In this document: piece after piece, positions 57,641-64,000 of the stretch
Layout: the number at the start of each line of letters is the position of its first letter
Position numbering within the stretch: position 1 is the stretch's first letter
Assembly: GCA_030141605.1 (NCBI GenBank)
Contig: JAQGDQ010000341.1
Coordinates: 62,001 to 126,000, forward strand
Length of the DNA: 64,000 bases
Reading direction: 5' to 3'
Origin: Tubiluchus corallicola
Lineage: Eukaryota > Priapulida > Priapulimorpha > Priapulimorphida > Tubiluchidae
Notes under the pieces: generated by a model
Told to the model about the DNA's origin: nothing
Seen by the model: the letters and a program-made list of their open reading frames with translations, nothing else
The model's database searches: none
Position numbers and translations under genes: made by a program

Positions 57641-59658
57641 ACACAAATGTATGCTAACACAGAAGGATTTACAAGTAGGCAATTTCAATTAGATACAAAT
57701 ATTTTATTGTTCATAGAGAGCAAAATTACGTCGTGAATTAAACTGTTTAAAAGCCCAGCAATTATGATTATTATAGAAAAAAGTACAATAATTCACTACA
57801 CCGAAAACTTATTATTATTATTAGTTGCCGACAGCCTAATGTCAAACAATCGGTAACAACAATTATTATTCTAATAAAGTATACAACGAAATAGTAGAAG
57901 ACTCTTATTAAATATCACTTTACTTGGTACGCCAGCAGTGCACCAGTGAGTTACACAGCATAAAACGAATAGGCCTTGTAAGACTTTACATAAAGTAAAT
58001 AATTGATATACATATAATGTTATATATTACATAAAAATGTTACTACATTTGACAATGACACTCGACTCTGACTTATCGAATTCGAAAATATGACAATCCT
58101 TTATATATACAGTGTAAACTGGTTAGAGCTAAGCTATGTTGTAGTAATTTTAAATAGGTGCCTACGCCTACAAACCTAATAAAATGATTATTCCATTTAG
58201 TTTTCTGATAGAGCAACACAGCAAGAGAATCAGGAGTACACAAGAATGGCATGTTAAAGAAAAAGTACAGTTACCTACTGCATTTATAATACCTGCCTTT
58301 GCAAGGCAGTGTGTGTATAACTAGAAGTAGGGTGAAATTTTAAATAGTAAAAATGCATTTTGAAATCTAAATTCAATTTTCGTAGTATATTTTACAGATT
58401 GAAACTAAAATGCTTCAGTTTCATACTGAGAACCCAATTTACAAAGTAACTTTTTTCCTAAATCATCTATGATGAATGTAATACTAATCAACACACGAGA
58501 AAATACCCAATAAAAATAAAAAACTTTCATTACTTGAATGCGTAATAATAAAATTCATAACTTCCTGTCACATTTCCTTATACAAAATCCCAGTTGTTTT
58601 TCTTCAAATGGTTATGGCTTCAAGAGAAATCGTATTTTGTAAAAAAAACTGTAACTTGAGGGTGGGTACATAACTCACATATGTATTATCGTTTGCAATG
58701 ACAATTCATTCACGAACAAAACAAAGTAAACAACACTAGTATGCATAACAAACAATAGCAGGATATCTAAGTACAGCATCAGTCACTTTAGCATAATCAA
58801 TAATTATAATTATCACCAATAAGTTTTGATTTTATGTGCAATGATGAACAGGAAGTCGGGGAAACAAAATGACTGTCAGTTATTCATGAAGATTTCAAAT
58901 GATAGGAATTTGTTCCTGGATAAGCAAAACTAAAACGCTAAATGTATGAAAATGGTTTTTAATAAAAAAATGAAAGACGGGCTTTGTTCAAAATTCACTG
59001 GTCAGATGTCTCATAAGTTTCATCATTAAACAGATGTGTTGGTGTAAAGTATCCAAAGAAAATATTTTACACTGAAGAAGCACACATGCCTGACACGCTG
59101 TGGTAAAAGTGCTAACTGTTTTCCCTACCCAACACAGTAATTTTGTTTGTTATGGATTTCATTGAAATATATCACGTGATTTTATATCTATCACATATCT
59201 TATAGGGAATCAGATAGTGTTATAGTGTATTGAATAATTTTTATTACATTTGAAATAATTCAAATATGTAATAAGAATTTCTTTTTACTTCTAACAACCA
59301 ATTTTCGTGGACCTTGACAAATAAACACCAAGCCTAGAATTAATTTGGGTCTACAATAATCACGATCATTGAGCGGTGAAAATTACATATGGATGAATAA
59401 TAATTAAAGTTAGTTAATTAAACTAATTAATTAACTGATAAATATAATTCATTGTCTTTCTCACGTTGTGTTTTGATATTCTACCTGGTTTCTATATGAA
59501 GTGGGTTAATATCTTGAAGATAATATAATTTATAATTTAAGATTTTTCTGTCAACAAACCAGATGTATAGGTAACGAATCATTCCGTTTAAAATCAACTT
59601 CACGAAACTGATATGACTGTTTTGCAAATTTGTGGTATGATGAATTTTGAAGTACGAT

Positions 59659-59960
59659 CAGTGGCGATGCTGATAGGAGAGCATGGAGAGCTACCCCTCT
59701 CGCGAGCAGGTTTTTCAAATCAGTGGCGATGCTGATAGGAGAGCATGGAGAGCTACCCCTCTCCCAAGCAAGTTTTTCAAATCAGTGGCGATGCTGATAG
59801 GAGAACAAGGGGAGCAACCACTCTCCCGAGCAGGTTTTTCAAATCAGTGATGATGCTGATAGGAGAGCATGGAGAGCTACCCCTCTCCCAAGAAAGTTTT
59901 TCAAATCAGTGGCGATGCTGATAGGAGAACAAGGGGAGCAACCACTCTCCCGAGCAGGTG
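59659..59960. repeat. 62-bp minisatellite with 124-bp higher-order unit
   Basis: Five units start at 59659, 59721, 59783, 59845 and 59907 (CAGTGGCGATGCTGATAGGA). Units 1, 2 and 4 share GCATGGAGAGCTACCCCTC; units 3 and 5 share ACAAGGGGAGCAACCACTC. Pairs 2+3 and 4+5 form repeats of 124 bp. Confidence 0.95.
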
Positions 59961-61860
59961 TCAAAATTGGCGCCTTTTCAAAAGTGCCAAAATTCATTCA
60001 TTTTGTTTTTGTTTTACGTTCAAAATTAAAAGAACTAAATATCATGTTTTGATTATATTTTGAGACTTATGAACTTACTGTAAAATTTTTTACTGTTTTA
60101 ATTTGAAATACGAAATAACCATTATAAGATTATGTACTTCCTTTAAAGTTGTATCTTCTTCATTTGAATTTAAACATAAAATTAAAAGGTACAATCAATG
60201 CATTAAAATTTGTTTTGGCAAGTGTCCCAGCTCCTTTTTTATGTGCTCGCTCCCCCTAGCTATAGAACCTGGCTACACCCCTATATACGATGCAGCTATA
60301 CCAGAGAGTGGCAAGTCGAACAATGTCGATCTTATCATTACTATTTAACGTTACGAAACTACAGGATTTGTAACATACTAATTAATATATTCATATTGCC
60401 TAATGAGAAAAACATCCAAAATAATATACTTTATATTATATACATGAAGGAAAAACACCTTGGTTAACGTAGTCCATAATACTGAATGAACTAACATAAT
60501 ATGGCAAGGAACAAAACTGCTATAAAATAATTTTTGATTTTTTTGCACTATGTTTTAATTTACTGTCCTTATGATTTCAAAAAAAATTTATGAAACTGCT
60601 AAAACTTTGGAAAAAAATGCAAAACCTTTTCAGTAAGCATTAAATCTGTACTGTAGGCTTTTTTCATGAATGACAAAAAATATTAGTAAAGCTGCAGTAA
60701 TACTGCACCACAAAGCAATCACGCAGAAAAATATTAAAAATCCGAATGTGTCTTTCTCATGAGTTATTAAGCAAGTATTTAAACAGATACCAGTTTTTTA
60801 CATACATGGTGACATCGCAGTGTATTGAATGCACAAACAATACGTGCTAAGTGAAGTTTCAGGCACAAAGTATTAAACAAGAAAATGAGATTGTTATTAT
60901 TCTGCCAAAAATGCAAAGATCTGTACACTAATTATGAATTACAATTGCCATTTAACTGTTTAAAAATGATTCAAAAGTGCAGAAGCAGAAAAACAAACAG
61001 GAACAAACATAGTCTTGATAAAGAAAAAATTCTTCTAATGCAAAATTGAGCAGTTTGCTCATTTTATTTATAGAGAATAAAATGCAATCTTGTTTGTTTA
61101 CAGGTACAGTTTAGAAAATGTGTATTTGAGTATCATCGTGAAACTTGTATCGAGTAATCAATGACCAGTTATCTCAGTTATTTGTGTATTAGAATAAAAA
61201 CTGACTGATTGTTTATTATTTTTCCAATGCAACTAAAAGAAAGCCATTAATGAAAGTTAAAAATTTCATGCGTCTCTTTCCCTTTCTGACTGAATATTAA
61301 AAATCTTATTTTTTATTTGTGATAATACTCTGCAGGCTAAAATGAACATGGTAGCATTTGTTGAGGTCGCGTTTATTGTCAATCATTATAGAATTTTAAT
61401 GTTCTAACAAAAAATATGTCACAATAACCTGTCTGCTTTATTCATAGTTATATGATAATGACAGTCGCAAACTTAGGATCATCCAGAAAAAACATTCCCT
61501 GAAACTAGGTTGTAGCTCTTCACTCTGGTAGCGGCATTGGTAAAAGAGACATTGCTCATTGCGAGCACAGTGTGTAGGAAAAGTGTTCTAAATATCCTCA
61601 CCTAGCTTGGTGAAGTTCCTTGAAGTAAATTTACATTTTTTTGAAAAGAAGAATAACCAGGCTACACACTGATATGATTTTCTTTTAGAAATGATACCTC
61701 TACCAAGATCCAGACTAGGAGTTAGTTTAGGGGAATGTTTTTTCTGGACAATCCTACACTGTGTCCTACTAGTGCTGTCTGACGTCAATAAATCACGCAA
61801 AGAGGAAATGACATCACGATGAACGGAAAAAGTCTTGCTCAGAAGACGACGGCACGACTA
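59961..61860. other. ARL8 3' side, nothing coding recognised
   Basis: AT-rich. A GGCTACACCCCTA stretch near 60270-60285 resembles a transposon end and may belong to the same element as the 62-bp array. The right end should hold the ARL8 3' UTR. Confidence 0.3.
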
Positions 61861-61865
61861 GCAAA

Positions 61866-64000
61866 TCAACGTCCGGTTTTTGAGTGCTGAATAAGCCACT
61901 GTAATGTTATATCTAAAAATAGAGAGCAGATTTGCATAAATTCTGACAGGTTGAGCTGCATGAGTGAAACATGGTTTCAATATTGAACTATCTTTTTTTA
62001 TGACTACTTTATGACTTTTTATCTTAGATAACTACTTCTTTTTTATCTAAACACATATTTATCATCATAACCTTTGATATTTATCATTATAACCTTTGAT
62101 ATTTATCATCATAACCTTTGGTATTTATCATCACAATCTTTGATATTTATCATCATAACCTTTGGTATTTATCATCATAACCTTTGATATTTATCATCAT
62201 AACCTTAGATATTTATCATCGTAACCTTTGATATTTATCATCATAACCTTTGATATTTATCATCATAACCTTTGATATTTATCATCATAACCTTAGATAT
62301 TTATCATCATAACCTTTGATATTTATCATCATAACCTTTGATATTTATCATAACCTTTGGTATACAATTGTACATAACTGATTATTAACACCTTATCCTA
62401 TAATGCAAAAAAATGCATGTTACAAAACATGATGCGTGTTAGTAATGAACTAAATGATGATGTCAAATTAGTAGTACTACATACTATCCATGAAAAGTAA
62501 CATGTAGATTTTATATAGTCTTGGATAGTTTGAAACAACATTACATTATGGTCGTGTTTTAGTTGAGAAGATCCGAAAGTAAATGACGAAATTTTCAGTT
62601 GACGACGATTTCAGATTTTATTTCGAACACGTAGTTCATACAGTTATCTCACAAACTTTTCTTTTTCTTGTCCAAAGCTACAAAACTGATAAAGTATCAC
62701 CGGCTGTATATTTTCCACCAAAGAAACAGATTATTGGCCCTGGCAAAGCTTTTTCAGCTATAGAATTAAAGATGGTAGTATGCATTACTGTTTTCACCTT
62801 GGCAAACATACAAATATAAAACAATACCAGCAAACATAATTGGCACTTCATTAACGGGTACTAAAAAGTGCCTAGGCAGTTACTAGTGCAACAAAATTAA
62901 AAATTGAAGGATTTCACAGAAATTTGGAAAAAATGGGTGATTTAAAGTAAAAAAAACAAAAAAATTCCACTAATCATAGTCGTAATTAATTAATGGTTTC
63001 AAGTAATTTCATTTATACTCACCTATATTTTCTTTTTCCTTACAGGATATTGAATAACAGCAGATCTCTCTATCCTGTATGGCTGCAAGATTCCTGGAAA
63101 AATGTAAAATAAATTAATACAACGTTTAGTTAACCTCACCTCTTTGCGTAGGACTCACAGAAATTATTAAAGAAGACACCTGTTGTAGTACGGTCATGCT
63201 TCCGTTGTCAAATATCTCCATACTCGTACAAATCGGTTTTCGACCAGAAAATTCGAGCTGAAATTGTCTCCGCTCTCGACCAACCGCCAAACACGTGATG
63301 AACGCATCCGCGGCAAGCCGAGTAGAGCCAAGCGTAACCAACCACGCATGAGAGGAGTCACCTAACATCGCTAAGTGCTTTCTATGCTTATTTTTCTCCG
63401 CTTTTTTATGCAGGAATAATTGTTTTTCTTTCTAAGTAATTCTTTTATGTTTTTCTTATCAATTATATCATATCTACTGTTTGAATAAACATTTTTGCAT
63501 TATTATATTTCGTTTTAGTAATACTTTACAATTCATTTGGTGCTTGAGAACGGATTATTTCTTATGGGAATAAATTATTTGCTACTCAACCAAATCGGTT
63601 TTCAAACATTTTTTAGGAACGAATTATAGTCAAAAACAGTGGTACTAATGTATAACAATTATTGCTTACTTTTCTTGGTTTTCAAAGATAAATGATACTT
63701 AAAATCATTTCTTGTGCTAATGTGCAGAATTGTATATCTAAGAAACGATGCAGTTTTGTCTACTGAGTAGTACTCTGTCTACACAAAGTTTATCCCATAT
63801 CTAGATTTACCTACAAATGATTATCATATTATGATAAAGCTATAACTCTGGAGAAGCAGTAACGGTAAATTTCAACCACAAACGTCATACGTACATTCGT
63901 TCTATTAATTCCTTCTCATCAAGAGCATTTGGCAGATCTCGTTTGTTACCTAATACTAATATAGGAATGGCTTGCAGTTGGGGTTTATCAAGCAGATTAT
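61866..64000 (-). CDS. ARL8: ARL8 small GTPase, last three exons (partial, 5' end outside window)
   Basis: Exons 64000-63895 (open at the window edge), 63093-63023 and 61912-61866 (TGA stop) join with phases 2 and 1. The translation follows the ARL8A/B C-terminus: [20 protein letters not shown], then [35 protein letters not shown], and [18 protein letters not shown] is the guanine-specificity motif (G4), and the SCK segment is the G5 motif. ARL8 is an Arf-like GTPase on lysosomes. It recruits SKIP/kinesin-1 and HOPS to move lysosomes outward and promote fusion. The P-loop, switches and the acetylated N-terminus lie beyond 64000. A versus B cannot be decided; invertebrates usually have one gene. 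Confidence 0.93.
62051..62362. repeat. 22-bp minisatellite, 14 copies
   Basis: Fourteen units of ATATTTATCATCATAACCTT plus TG, with few substitutions and a last unit shortened by two bases. It lies in an intron of ARL8. Confidence 0.95.
63126..63368 (-). other. CpG-rich open frame in an ARL8 intron
   Basis: An 80-codon frame on the minus strand with higher GC and a CACGTG E-box (near 63292-63297), ending AGAG|GTGAGG, a donor in phase 1. Phase and strand would allow splicing to the Shisa-like exon at 50816, which lacks its start. It could also be a promoter region or chance. Confidence 0.2.

Noticed and set aside
61560-61800. 70-codon minus-strand frame near 61588-61800 as an ARL8 exon
   Set aside because: ARL8's last exon was identified at 61912-61866 with a proper stop. 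This frame lies beyond it and shows no similarity.

Overview
The window is AT-rich animal nuclear DNA. The evidence is spliced genes with GT-AG introns, large introns, LINE and DNA-transposon remnants, and recognisable animal genes (TATDN1, a cytosolic sulfotransferase, TIMMDC1, ARL8). A marine invertebrate is likely. A tunicate is plausible from the feel of the proteins, but nothing here proves it. There are no bacterial, organellar or CRISPR features.

Layout. 0-16 kb: five genes whose coding parts are uninterrupted. TATDN1 is on +. On - are a two-pass PPxY protein, a small two-pass protein, a sulfotransferase and a second, larger two-pass protein. 16-18 kb: the tail of an R2-like retrotransposon carrying the restriction-like endonuclease, then a pentanucleotide satellite. 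18-30 kb: a same-strand (-) array of leucine-rich-repeat surface/secreted genes. I assembled two genes of two exons each, with identical intron phase, and found a third broken copy. LINE fragments, a small Harbinger-like MITE and an unnamed interspersed repeat lie among them. 30-35 kb: a 307-bp near-perfect tandem duplication, then a 711-bp transposon with 33-bp inverted ends and a perfect 9-bp target duplication, about 400 bp upstream of TIMMDC1. 35-45.5 kb: TIMMDC1 (+), seven coding exons, introns loaded with mobile DNA. These include a nested case, a mariner-type element inserted into one copy of the interspersed repeat. 47.9-50.8 kb: a Shisa-like single-pass membrane protein on -, assembled from three exons, beside a local duplication that copied part of its membrane exon. 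48-55 kb: several tRNA-like Pol III modules (SINE heads). 51-62 kb: three minisatellites and a 473-bp hAT-type element with a perfect 8-bp target duplication. 61.9-64 kb: the 3' half of ARL8 on -, running off the right edge.

The known genes are unrelated housekeeping functions (mitochondrial complex I assembly, lysosome positioning, sulfonation, a TatD-type nuclease) and form no pathway. The most novel material is the LRR array and the three neighbouring two-pass proteins. All exon joins were made by eye from splice sites, phase and similarity. No transcript or database search was available.
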